NCBI GenBank assembly: GCA_019425655.1
Contig: NQWY01002893.1
Coordinates: 1 to 20,679 of the forward strand
Origin: Rhizophagus prolifer
Lineage: Eukaryota; Glomeromycota; Glomeromycetes; Glomerales; Glomeraceae
DNA length: 20,679 bases
Direction of reading: 5' to 3'
The notes below the pieces were generated by a model that saw nothing but the letters and a program-made list of their open reading frames with translations, ran no database searches and was not told the DNA's origin. A program made the translations under genes and the position numbers. Of this stretch, positions 1-8,823 are shown piece after piece. Numbering within the stretch: the first letter of the stretch is position 1; every line of letters starts with the position of its first letter.

Positions 1-1
1 A

Positions 2-374
2 AATTCCAACTTTGTGACAAAGATTATCAATGGGCACGTTCTACCCCTCCTTTTCCTCGTCAACAAAAAAAGAAGGATTCACCTTCGGAACGGCATCACT
101 CAGGAGAAAAAAGCGGAACTCCTGTCTCTCCTGATGTCGCTTTTCTAATCTTGCTTTTTGTAGGAGTAAAAGCGTGGGCTTACCGGGATCGTGGGCGCTG
201 CTCTTATACACAATGTCCGCAGCAGGACCGTATTTACGGGTGGGGAAAATTAATTTAGTTTGCGATCCGGGTTGGTCGTTGGTTGGCGATACTTTGGTCT
301 TTCCCTTCGTGGATGAACGGCGGATGGATGATGTAGCCTTTGAGATCCACTTCAGCGAGCTGCCGAAAGATTGA
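2..374 (+). CDS. Candidate 3' end of an unidentified gene (two exons proposed)
   Basis: I do not recognise this protein. From base 2 one frame is open (reads NSNFVTKIINGHVLPLLF and continues with many Lys/Arg and Leu) until a TAA at 147–149. A second frame is open from 164 to a TGA at 372–374 and reads SKSVGLPGSWALLLYTMSAA, then a Val/Asp/Phe-rich tail ending in HFSELPKD. A 40-nt intron at 124–163 would join them in phase. Its 3' end looks real: a ctaat branch-like box at 145–149, a T-rich tract and tag. Its 5' site, gtctct, is poor. GC is clearly higher than in the AT-rich spacer to the right, which supports coding. The gene starts to the left of the window. The alternative is a decayed gene copy with no working intron. 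Confidence 0.33.
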
Positions 375-412
375 AGTTTTTTGTATTTTGTAGCGTTTTT
401 TTTTTCTTTTTA

Positions 413-453
413 CCCAGTGCGTTTCGTTCCTCCCTTCCCCAGTGCGTTTCGTT
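413..453 (+). repeat. Two direct copies of a 16-bp motif
   Basis: The motif cccagtgcgtttcgtt occurs exactly at 413–428 and again at 438–453, a period of 25 bases. It lies just after the TGA at 374, in what would be the 3' untranslated region of the gene to the left. An A-rich, polyadenylation-like stretch follows at about 586–618. No function can be assigned. Confidence 0.8.
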
Positions 454-790
454 TTTCTTTGTTGACTGGCCCTGCGATGGGGACCAGTATTTTTTTCGTC
501 TCCGACTAGATAGATGATGTCTTTGCATTTTGCATGTCAGTTTTTATATACAAGTAATGTCCTGTTGCTACTGCATGCGTTCTATCTATATATAAAAATA
601 AAAAATAAAAATAAAATTGATGATCATCAAAAAAACTCTTTCCTAAAAATTTTGGAACAATATTTTTTAACAAACTGAACGGTCATTTTTTGAGTTTACG
701 ACCCTACTAAATACCCTTTTTTTTTCTGAAAACTCCTTGGAAAGAACCCAAACATCAAAAGTATTGGAACAGACTTCTTTATTTTACGGT

Positions 791-797
791 TATAAAA
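791..797 (+). promoter_or_regulatory. Possible TATA box ahead of the 860 reading frame
   Basis: The sequence tataaaa lies 69 bases before the ATG at 860, and a pyrimidine tract follows it at about 811–828. This spacing suits a fungal promoter. In DNA this AT-rich such a motif is common by chance, so it is only supporting evidence. Confidence 0.25.
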
Positions 798-859
798 AGC
801 AACCACGCATATCTTCCCCCCTTTTTTTCACACACTAAAGGCTCAACTTGTTTTGAACT

Positions 860-1090
860 ATGTCTAATAACCTCAAACCAACTTCTACATATGAACCTAA
901 TACAGCTACGGTTCCTCTCTATCACCCTATTACAAAATTTTACCCCATTACCTTCAACATTTACAATACCGCGTCGCTGCCGCAACCACATGATACAAGA
1001 GGCTCAGCCCGCTTGTACAATACAAAGAAAGCACGTTATTACCTGCTTAAACATAACAATGATCAACACCCTATGAGGTTACGTCACTGA
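860..1090 (+). CDS. Hypothetical small protein, 76 aa
   Basis: Unrecognised. It is a 76-residue frame from ATG 860 to TGA 1088–1090, rich in Thr, Asn, Tyr and Pro in the first half (MSNNLKPTSTYEPNTATVPL at the start) and in basic residues and His at the end (NNDQHPMRLRH). GC rises here against about 25% in the flanks, and a TATA-like box and pyrimidine tract precede the ATG. Against it: a second frame is open over 891–1076, there is no known domain, and no membrane segment or signal peptide is evident. It could be a first exon whose continuation I cannot find, or a gene relic. Confidence 0.3.
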   Translation: MSNNLKPTSTYEPNTATVPLYHPITKFYPITFNIYNTASLPQPHDTRGSARLYNTKKARYYLLKHNNDQHPMRLRH

Positions 1091-2044
1091 CTCACCACTG
1101 ATTATTGTTAATGCCATGTTTACTTATAACATGACCACAAACGATCGTCAATCATGTGATAATTAACCAATCAAAATTCATAATTTTTGTATAGGATCGA
1201 ACATGTTAAAGATTTTATTAAAAAACATAAATATCTCCTTACTAGTACTTTTATTTGATTTCATGATAACTATTTTTCGTCCCTATTATTGAAAAACATA
1301 TAAAATTTTATTATTACTATCTTATATAATAAAACTTATTTTAATGTATTAAATTTTTAAGGAAATATGCAATAAATATTTCCAAATACTTTCTTTATTA
1401 CTTCTAAATAGGTTAAAGAGCGATTTTCATTACGGAAACTTCACTGTAATTCTTATTTTTCTCTAGTATATTTTTTTGTGATTTTCTGTGATTCAAAAAA
1501 AAAAGTTGTGATTTCAACAGTTAAAGGGTATAACACTGAGTTTTTACTATATAAACTAAAAAAAAATTGGTAAAAAAATATTAAAAATTAAAAGTTTTAT
1601 TATAAGGAACGAACGGACGTGTTGTGGCTTAAAAAAAAAAAAGATCGACACACATGATCACCACCAATTTCAATAATTTAAAACCACAATAATACACCAT
1701 ACACTATTAACAGATGCACATATAATATAGATTATAAAATTTATATAATGTATTAATGATGTAAAATAATGTAATCTACAAAGCAAATTCCTATTTGCAA
1801 TTTATAAAAGAGGTACATTACCAGGTGTGGGATCAAGATACTACGATACTAGTTGTGTCATTTCATATATAAGGTTGTCTGTTGAAACTCATATTAATGC
1901 TAAAAGACAAAACCTTTTATATAGTGTATAATAAATTTATCCATAGTTTCAGTGTGTAATTAACAGATAATGATTTGCAAAAATTTAACTAAAATATACG
2001 ATAAAAACTAGTAACTAAAATTCAAATTTATTATACGTAAGCCT
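1091..2044. other. AT-rich spacer without a gene
   Basis: Very AT-rich with many A and T runs. No frame of convincing composition is open on either strand, and I saw no RNA gene. Nothing else can be supported here. Confidence 0.7.
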
Positions 2045-2640
2045 AGACATCATCCCTAAAGAAATAAAATGAAAAAGAACATTTAAAGTAACGTTTACTA
2101 ACGCTTCTATAATAGTAAGAAATCCCATCCGCTAATTACTACCTTCTAAAAGCCATTCCAAAGTACCCAGGAAGGTTTTTACAAAAAAAACCAAAGAAAA
2201 TTTAATATTAGTATTGTTCACTAACGTTAACCAAACATGGTTTGCCTTCCAAAGCCATTTCAAAGCGTTTAGGAAGGTTTTACAAAAAACCAAAGAAAAT
2301 TTAATATTAGTAATAATTACTAACGTTAAAAGAAGTAATCCAACCTTCCAAAACTGTTCCAAAGTGTCTCTAGAAGGTTCCTACAAAAAAAAATAAATAA
2401 ATAAGGGAACGATAGTGATGTTTACTCATGTTCCTAAAACAAAAAACCCTTTTCACTTACAGTTTTTAGAATTCCAAAGTCGAGCTCCAAGAAGTCGAAG
2501 TCCAGGTCCAGCAGGAAAGCATGCATCCCTAAAGGAAAAAACTGAAAGGGAACGTTAGTAACGTTCCAAATTTCCAAATTCCAGGTACAGGAGCCATACT
2601 AAAGAAAAAAAGAAACGTAGTAACCTCACCTTTTGTTTAT
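2045..2640. repeat. Degenerate ~100-bp repeat family
   Basis: Three recognisable head-to-tail units start at 2142, 2245 and 2344, at periods of about 103 and 99 bp. Each opens with ccttc(t/c)aaa, then a ttccaaag-like box, then ggaaggtt, then a caaaaaa run. The first two continue with aaatttaatattagta and a ctaacgttaa box. More distant copies of two boxes flank them: catccctaaag at 2050 and 2523, and a gtaacg/taacgtt box near 2090 and 2550. The open frames of 60–76 codons in this stretch follow the repeat and are not convincing genes. It looks like a decayed tandem array or an old repeated element. Confidence 0.6.
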
Positions 2641-2707
2641 TTAAAGAAAATGTCTTGGAAAACAGATTTTGTGTGGTGGTTGGTATAGGTTATTATATTT
2701 TAAGATA

Positions 2708-2793
2708 AAGTAAACTTTTTTCAAAATTTTGAAAAAAAGGTTTTTTAAAAAATGATACCGAAAAAGAAAAAGTTTTTTAAAAAAAGTTTACTT
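2708..2793. repeat. Inverted repeat with 14-bp arms
   Basis: aagtaaactttttt at 2708–2721 is the exact reverse complement of aaaaaagtttactt at 2780–2793. A second palindrome, cttttttcaaaattttg followed by aaaaaaag, overlaps the left arm at about 2715–2739. The arms could fold into a hairpin. The composition is simple (A/T runs), so it may be a small foldback element or chance. Confidence 0.4.
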
Positions 2794-3496
2794 GTAATGA
2801 AGAAAAAAAACTTATCAACAAATCGGTAAATCGGTTCGGTAAGTCATGTGACTAATACCGAAGCCGAACAGAATAAAATTCGCAGTTTCAGCATACCAAA
2901 ATTCATTCTTTATCATGTCTCATAAAAAATTTTATGAAACAATTTATGTTGATGAATAATTTTAAATAAAAGAATTTACATTCGCATTCTCACATTCATT
3001 TATTTTTATTTACTGTACATTAAAAATACTAACAATTTTTAAAAAAGTAGTATTGAAAAAGATGATTGTTAGTTATAAATTCAGGTGACCCACCTAGAGT
3101 ATAACAACATTTTAAATAAAAAGAATTTAAAGAATTAAAATTTTTTGTTATAATAATAATATTAAAAGTTCAGATGAGTTTGAACTTCAACCCTTAGTCA
3201 CATTTATTAAGGACTGAATCCTTCAAAGTTTTTATTAATAGCATACACAAGTTAAAAAAAGGGAAGCTTTATTTTACTTTTCATTGATAAGCAAATAATT
3301 CATTTACAGATAAAAATAACCTTATACTATCATCATTATTTGCATTTTTTTTCAGATCGTTACCTTCGTCGGACTATGAAACATTGACTTGATCATCATT
3401 CTTGATTTTGATTGCTTGTTCATTCTTATTGCGGTCTGATACGATTTGGCCCCATTATTGACTATAACCTAGAAAGGTACATTAGGATTAATAACC
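2794..3496. other. AT-rich spacer without a gene
   Basis: Apart from short direct echoes such as ttttaaataaaagaattta (about 2959 and again near 3112) I see no structure. A tttttttcag at about 3346–3355 resembles a splice acceptor, but no open frame follows it. Confidence 0.6.
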
Positions 3497-3773
3497 TTAT
3501 ATAAATAATGTCTGCACAATTGATCGCCTGCTTACTCGAATTATGTTCAGGACTTGGTAGCACTGCAAGGCAGTACCCCACGATGTGGAACCCCTTGGAA
3601 GCTCGAACTCTCCAATTAATATCATGCGGTAGATCCCTTCAAACCGGAGGTCCATCACATAGGCTCTTCCCAAGAACCCTGAAAACAAAAAATGAAAATT
3701 TCAAGAGATTGCACTTACCGATAACCTGCATGCCACATATAACCAGGTCATCACAGCAATAAAGATTACACAT
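3497..3773 (-). CDS. Hypothetical protein, two exons with a 40-nt intron
   Basis: Unrecognised protein on the minus strand. Exon 1 starts at the ATG 3773–3771 (an in-frame TAA lies two codons upstream) and reads MCNLYCCDDLVICGMQVI. A clean GTAAGT donor begins at 3718, and the intron ends with a T-rich tract and TTTTCAG at 3679, giving a 40-nt intron. Exon 2 continues in phase with FLGRAYVMDLRFEGIYRMIL, then IGEFELPRGSTSWGTALQCY and QVLNIIRVSRRS, to the TAA at 3499–3497. This gives a small protein of about 78 residues. Strong splice sites that keep the frame, with codons of ordinary composition, support a real gene or the terminal part of a repeated gene family. The size suggests either a truncated copy or a fragment of a longer gene. 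The ATG at 3771 may not be the original start. Confidence 0.5.
3679..3718 (-). other. 40-nt GT–AG intron
   Basis: The donor GTAAGT and acceptor TTTTCAG are both close to fungal consensus, and removing the 40 bases joins two open frames in phase. No strong branch-point box is visible. A length of 40 nt is at the low end for fungal introns. Confidence 0.5.
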
Positions 3774-3817
3774 ATATTACATATATTAACGCGTTAATTG
3801 AAATATAATACTGTATT

Positions 3818-3906
3818 GTTTAATACTAAAATATGTATTTTTATACACGTTAACTAATGCATGATACACGTTATTTAACACTAAAATACTGTTTTTATAC
3901 ACATTG
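3818..3906. repeat. Direct repeat of ~35 bp, period 54
   Basis: gtttaatactaaaat followed by atgtatttttatacacg at 3818–3852 recurs as tatttaacactaaaat followed by actgtttttatacaca at 3872–3906. Composition is AT-rich, but the match runs over about 35 bases. It lies in the spacer between the small minus-strand gene and the 18-bp repeat array; nothing else is seen in 3907–4150. Confidence 0.55.
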
Positions 3907-4150
3907 TTTAATTGGCGTCAGTCATTATAGGGTTAGTTTTCCTACATTTTAAAGTATAAAACAATGGTAGTGTTGTTTGGTGTTTTGTTCAACACCCCCC
4001 AAAATTTACTGATGTCCCTGTCACAAGGTCGTGGATAGTATTTATTTTTTTCTGCCTGTCTGCAGGCTGCCGTCACTAGGTTATTGCCCAGTACTGCCTG
4101 TTATTGGCACTACCGAATTTTGGGAAGCAAAGCAAGGCGAGCAAGGCATG

Positions 4151-4240
4151 CCCACGTCTTAGGTCAGACCCACATCTTAGGTCAGGCTCACGTCTTAGGT
4201 CAGACCCATGTCTTAGGTTAGATCCATATCCTAGGTCGGG
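4151..4240. repeat. 18-bp tandem repeat, five units
   Basis: Five adjacent 18-bp units (starts 4151, 4169, 4187, 4205, 4223), each a variant of cccacgtcttaggtcaga. The open frame across it (about 4104–4295, with the pattern LRSDPHLRSGSRLRSDP) only mirrors the repeat. A remnant of the same unit lies inverted at 8781–8809, on the far side of the Gag/integrase block, so this array may be one terminal or subterminal repeat of that element. Confidence 0.85.
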
Positions 4241-4399
4241 ACTATGTCTATGTTCGTATTCGCTTGAGAAGACGCATATGATGTCTTTTGGGTGAGATGC
4301 CGCTTTAGTTTAAAGGGGTAATCAAAAAATTTACCGCATAAATGGCAAGCTAACGTATCTCAGTTATGCGTGTTTTTTTTAAGTTAATGGCCTCCACCT

Positions 4400-7300
4400 G
4401 TAGCGACGTCACATTGGTCTTTCGTTTGTGAACTGAAATAGGAATAGACACCTTCTTTCGAGGAGAGATAGGATAGATAACTGCCGATTGCCCACATCTA
4501 GAATAGCTTTAGCACGATCAATCCACGGTACACCCAAAAGAAGAAAATCTTTGTCGCTTTTAATAACCATAAAGTCATCCTCAATGGTCTTGGCATTGTC
4601 GCTATCATATATACTCACACCCAACCCATAAATAGTGCCCATCGTCTTTGAGCTACTTGCGACACCACTGATCTCAGGAGAATTAGTTTTATCAACGTGG
4701 AGGTCCAGTCAGTTAGCGATATTGCTGGAAAGAAGCTCTTCTCCGTTTCAGGCGTGACAAGATGGCACTTGATTGTAACGATGTCACTAGCACTCCTCCG
4801 ATTCATGATTCCAATACCTGCGGAGACAGGCCAAATACTTTCACTAGAATTTAAAGGGTTTGAGAGGCCGGCAGGACCAGTGAAACTAGCACACATGATT
4901 AGATTATTGGCGGAGTCGCTAGCAACTATAGTAATCATAAGTTGTAATACACTTGTAAAGATATCCTTAACATGATCCCATAATTTTTCACATGATTTCA
5001 TAGACGCGGGTTGTGATAGCTGGTTAATAATAGGGTCTTTAAGGCTTATGAACTCAGAGTTAATCATGTTAAAGGCATTCACAATCGTTTTTCTTGGAAA
5101 AGATTTCACAAACTGCTCGACTATGCTCTTTATCACTAACTGAAATACCTCATTAATAACCCGGTGTCTATTCACTTGTGCTTTCTTTTCATTCAGCTTC
5201 ACGGCCTTGTGAGAATCTTTTTTTTTACTCCCTGCAGTGCCGCGTCCATATGACCGTGATGTGTCACATTTTAATCCAAAGCAGTGGTGCTCATCTTCAA
5301 ATGATGCATTAGAGGATGATGAGTCAGAGGACGAAGTGCATGACGTGTCAGATGATTCGTACCTAGCGTAGTTGGACTTTTTCTTACTTTTCTTTGGACA
5401 TGAACTCTTAGTATGCCCAGACTTACCACAGCTCGAGCAACCCTGCGGCTTGCGTGCAGTATTAGCTTTACGCTGAACTGGCTGACTCAGACCTGCATAC
5501 CCCGCGGCTGACCTGAATGGTGCTTTTTTGATATGTAAATAGGTATGAATAAGATCACTACACGGCATACGTTTTCTAAGTTCTTGAGCGACGAAGTCTT
5601 TAACCTCATCGATGGTTAGGCTAGCCTCATCTTTATTATCCGGCATACCAAGAGTATAAGCTAATATAATAAGTCTGTCACACCATAGATGATCCTTCCC
5701 GCCTGCATACCCTGCACCTCCTGTGGTTGAGGAATTGGTGCAAAAGTATCACGAGTTTCATGCTGCAAAGGCTGAAAAGTCTGCAAGGGCTGCAAGGTTG
5801 CGAGTTTAGCACTTATGATCCTCTCAATATCAGCGGTGGTAAGAGTGGGTTGAACTGTAGGGGCTGCAGAGGGAGAAACTGGAAGAATATCCTGGGTCTT
5901 AAACCTCTCTATGTCCTCCAGCTTACGTAGTAATGCAGATATTAACGTCTCCAATCCAATGCATCTTGCCTCCATCTGGTTATCATACAAAAGGCCTTGC
6001 AAGAACTGCTGTCAGACGAGCTCATCACAGTTTAAGTCAGGGAGTTCTGGATAGGCAAACTTAACTAACCTTCACAAATTAGCATAAAATCTACTAACGG
6101 GCTCATTACCTTGCACTACGTGTTGGAAACTAAGCTTTGATTTTATTTTCAGCTGTGATCGTGAGAAACCTGGTTCTGAACTCATACAGAATTTGACCAG
6201 CTCTCATTCCAGGCTCAATCACATTTACACCTCCATTTGCATTAACCGCTACAGGTGCCAGGTCAGTAGAACGTCTACCTGCAATTGACCAATCTTCATT
6301 CCAAACACCGGTAGGAATAAGATCAGCTCCTGTAATTAGGACATTAGCACCAGCAGCCACACGCAATTGTTCTGCTCATCTGCGAAGACGGTTGGTCGCA
6401 ATACCTGCAAATTGACCATTATTAAGGGCTCTAAGTGCATTAGCACCTGCAGCGCTAGTGTTATCACCAATATTTGCCATCTCCCAGTTTTTGTTACGAA
6501 TATTATTTTCAAACCAGTCTCACGCATCTCCTTCTATGCAAGTCTCAAAAACACCAGCTATTCGCAAGCGTGCCTGCGTATTTGCAGCTGCATTTATCCC
6601 TGCGGACTCACACCACTGCCTAAAATCATTGAGCCAAATCTCTGGATCTTCACCAGCACGTCCATGGAATTTTTAGGTGCGTAACCTGCCATACCAATAT
6701 TCTGTTGTGGAGGTTGTTCTGCAAATTTAGGAGCTGTGCTGTCAAATGTTGATTCAGAATTCGTTCGCTCTGGGTCTTTTGCTTTCACTTCTCATAATGC
6801 TCATATAGTCTATCCTGGTTATACTCTAGCAGGCCATTATCTGCCTGCAACTTTTGCAGGAGACGTTAGCATCCTCGATACAGAACTTGAGAAGTGAGTC
6901 ATTCTTGTAGCAGCGCATTAACTCGTACCTGCGTATTGTTTGCCGTATTCTCCCAGTGACAACGTGCATTTCTTTCATCAGCTAACACATCCTCTAACAT
7001 ACGTCTCATCCGTAATACCTCCGCACATGAATTATTTAGCTCACGTTTAAGGCCTCTTACACGCCTATGCGCATCATCAAGCAAAGCCTCTAATCCCTCA
7101 ATCTGGTCATCCTGCTCTTGACCTATTGTTTGCAACGTATTTGAGTGGTGTATGATCATGTTAAGGTTTTGGGTAGATGCATTAAAGATGTCATCAATGT
7201 GGCCAGGGATTGGGATCCTACTTCGATCCAAAAACCTGCGTATCTTGAAGAAGCTATCAGAGAGCGTCTGTCTGCAGTCTAAAATTTCAAGAATAGGGTT

Positions 7301-7732
7301 GGGTACTTCGTGCTTGACATCCATCCCAACTCCCTGCGGTTCTTGTGGTTTACTATCCTTGGGGTCTGTTTCATTTAATGATTCGCAAATACGAATTTTA
7401 AGCCTCACTACTACATTCTCCAAATGAGCAATCTGGGAATCCTGCGCAGTTAGTGCTTTCTCCTTTAACTCCAAGTGGTTGCGGCATTTTTCTAATTCAC
7501 GCAGGGTTGTCTGGCACTTTATCTTTAGCTGTTCGATCTCCTTATCGTTCGCAACCAAGTATTTTTCAAGGTAAGTAATGTGTCGTTCACATGCGGCTAT
7601 TTCTCTTTCAAGTTGTCAGATCTTCCGCTTATTGGAAATGTTAGAGGTCTTTTCTAGCAGAAGCTTCTTACACAGGTCTAGATTGCTGTCTAATAGTTCC
7701 AAGTATGCAGAACCACACCCCTCACGGGCCAT
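4400..7732 (-). pseudogene. Gag-like polyprotein with CCHC zinc knuckle and retropepsin-type motif (fossil)
   Basis: Parts in order of translation. At about 7.73–6.9 kb there is a long coiled coil, opening MAREGCGSAYLELLDSNLDL at an ATG at 7732 and carrying heptads rich in Leu, Glu and Lys. About 6.8–5.66 kb is a Gln/Pro/Ala-rich capsid-like region. At 5.64–4.75 kb lies a basic, Ser-rich nucleocapsid-like region with a zinc knuckle CSSCGKSGHTKSSC at 5398–5439 (C-x2-C-x4-H-x4-C). At about 4.6–4.4 kb is a protease C-terminal motif, LLLGVPWIDRAKAILD, typical of retroviral-type aspartic proteases of LTR elements. In that family Gag assembles particles and binds RNA, and the protease cuts the polyprotein. 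The gene is broken, with roughly half a dozen or more breaks, so it is old. No reverse transcriptase was found downstream. Its 5' end overlaps the integrase on the other strand. Confidence 0.65.
5398..5439 (-). other. CCHC zinc knuckle of the Gag-like fossil
   Basis: CSSCGKSGHTKSSC fits C-x2-C-x4-H-x4-C exactly, followed by a Lys/Ser-rich tail. In retroviral and LTR-element nucleocapsids this knuckle binds nucleic acid. It is the clearest single sign that the surrounding gene is Gag-like. Confidence 0.8.
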
Positions 7733-8765
7733 TTGTTATAATCGATCCTGACAAAGCTCGTAAGCTAGATGTGTCCATTGCATTAAGTAAGATATTTTAT
7801 CAGCCTATGGGCTACCACACGTCGGCCCAACATTTATATAAATCCTCCACAGACATGGGTCATGATTTTTCCCTTGAAGAAGTACAGGGGTGGCTCGAGC
7901 GGCAAGCTATATATCAAATCCATAAGCCGCGACCGAGATATATCCCACAGGCATCCTTTAGCAGAATCACATCTCCAAACGAAGTACATCAGGCTGATAT
8001 TCTTTACATGCCTTACGACCAGGTGCATGGGAAAGAATACAAGTATTGTCTAAACATCGTGGATGTGGCATCGCGATATAAAGCATCTGTACCTTTAGCT
8101 GACCATAGTTCTGCAAGCATCGCCCTAGCCTTTAAGCAATTGTACAGTAACATACGTTGTCCACTTATCTGGCCAAGATTACTGCAAGTTGATGGTGGCT
8201 CTGAATTTAAGGATCAAGTCGCAAGCATGATGTCGCAGAAGGGCGTACGTATTCGGGTAGGTATGACACACAAGCATCAGTCCATCGTCGAGAGGTATAA
8301 CCGCACTTTAGCCGAGAAGCTATTTAGGATACAAGGCGCAATTGAGATGGTTGCTAAGCGGGAGGATACCGTATGGGTAAAAAATTTACAATCTGTTGTA
8401 TATAATTTGAATCATTCAGTGACATGTCTATTGGGTATAACTCCATCTGAGGCTATACAGAGGGACGAGGTGCGTGCGCTTCCTTCAAAGATTCGTAAAG
8501 GCAGAAGTGTCGGCCTTGATGAAGTGTGCTTGCCCGCCAGGACTGTCATCTGATACTTACTTGATAATTCAGAGTATAAGAGAGGAAGGCGGAAGGCTAC
8601 TGATCCAATATGGAGTTATGAGATTTTTACAATTGATTCTTCCACCATTACAGATGGGCAGCTGATAATATATAGATTAACAGATAGGCCTAAAAAAATA
8701 TTTATCTGCGAAGAGTTACTTGTAGTGCCATCTGATACTATGCTGCTGCCTGCTTCGATTTTATG
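7705..8765 (+). pseudogene. Maverick/Polinton-type DDE integrase (fossil)
   Basis: The main open part reads from the ATG at 7705. Catalytic residues of the retroviral-type integrase core are visible: Asp98 in HQADILYMPY, Asp163 in LLQVDGGSEF and Glu196 in HKHQSIVERYNRTL, with spacing D-x64-D-x32-E. The box NLNHSVTCLLGITPSEA matches the end of the core. Sequence after about 8550 still resembles the C-terminal region seen in such integrases. Integrases of this family cut and join element ends into host DNA. No N-terminal HHCC zinc finger was seen. The gene is broken at least once. It converges on the polymerase gene that ends at 8824 and diverges from the Gag-like gene, overlapping its 5' end by about 28 bases. 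It could belong to either neighbour. Assignment to the Maverick kind rests on remembered family resemblance. Confidence 0.8.
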
Positions 8766-8780
8766 ACATCGTGTGTCTAT

Positions 8781-8809
8781 GAATGTGGGTTCGACCTAAG
8801 ACATAGACC
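8781..8809. repeat. Inverted remnant of the 18-bp repeat
   Basis: Read on the minus strand, this stretch holds atgtcttaggtcgaaccc followed by acat, which agrees with 4154–4175 of the left array at 19 of 22 positions. It sits between the end of the integrase (about 8765) and the end of the polymerase (8824). It may mark the right end of the Gag/integrase element. Confidence 0.6.
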
Positions 8810-8823
8810 ATAAACTTACAATA

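Larger units (their letters stand above)
4151..8809. mobile_element. Candidate virus-like element with Gag/protease and divergent integrase
   Basis: Seen: a leftward Gag-like polyprotein with a protease motif (about 7732 to 4400) and a rightward DDE integrase (7705 to about 8765), with related 18-bp repeats in inverted orientation just beyond both 3' ends. Over a 22-base comparison 4154–4175 and the reverse complement of 8783–8804 agree at 19 positions. Known: LTR elements carry gag, protease, reverse transcriptase and integrase on one strand, while Polintons carry an integrase with a family-B polymerase. Inferred: the block may be a single element of mixed kind, since I see no reverse transcriptase and the two genes are divergent. 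Alternatives are an LTR fossil lying next to a Polinton, or an integrase that belongs with the polymerase at 8824–12166. It is a fossil with several breaks. Confidence 0.45.

Noticed and set aside
2132-2396. Two open frames of 60–76 codons on opposite strands
   Set aside because: Their near-repeated protein pattern comes from the ~100-bp DNA repeat.
4104-4295. A 63-codon open frame with a repeated LRSDP pattern
   Set aside because: It is the translation of the 18-bp tandem repeat; the pattern follows the DNA unit and no other coding sign exists.
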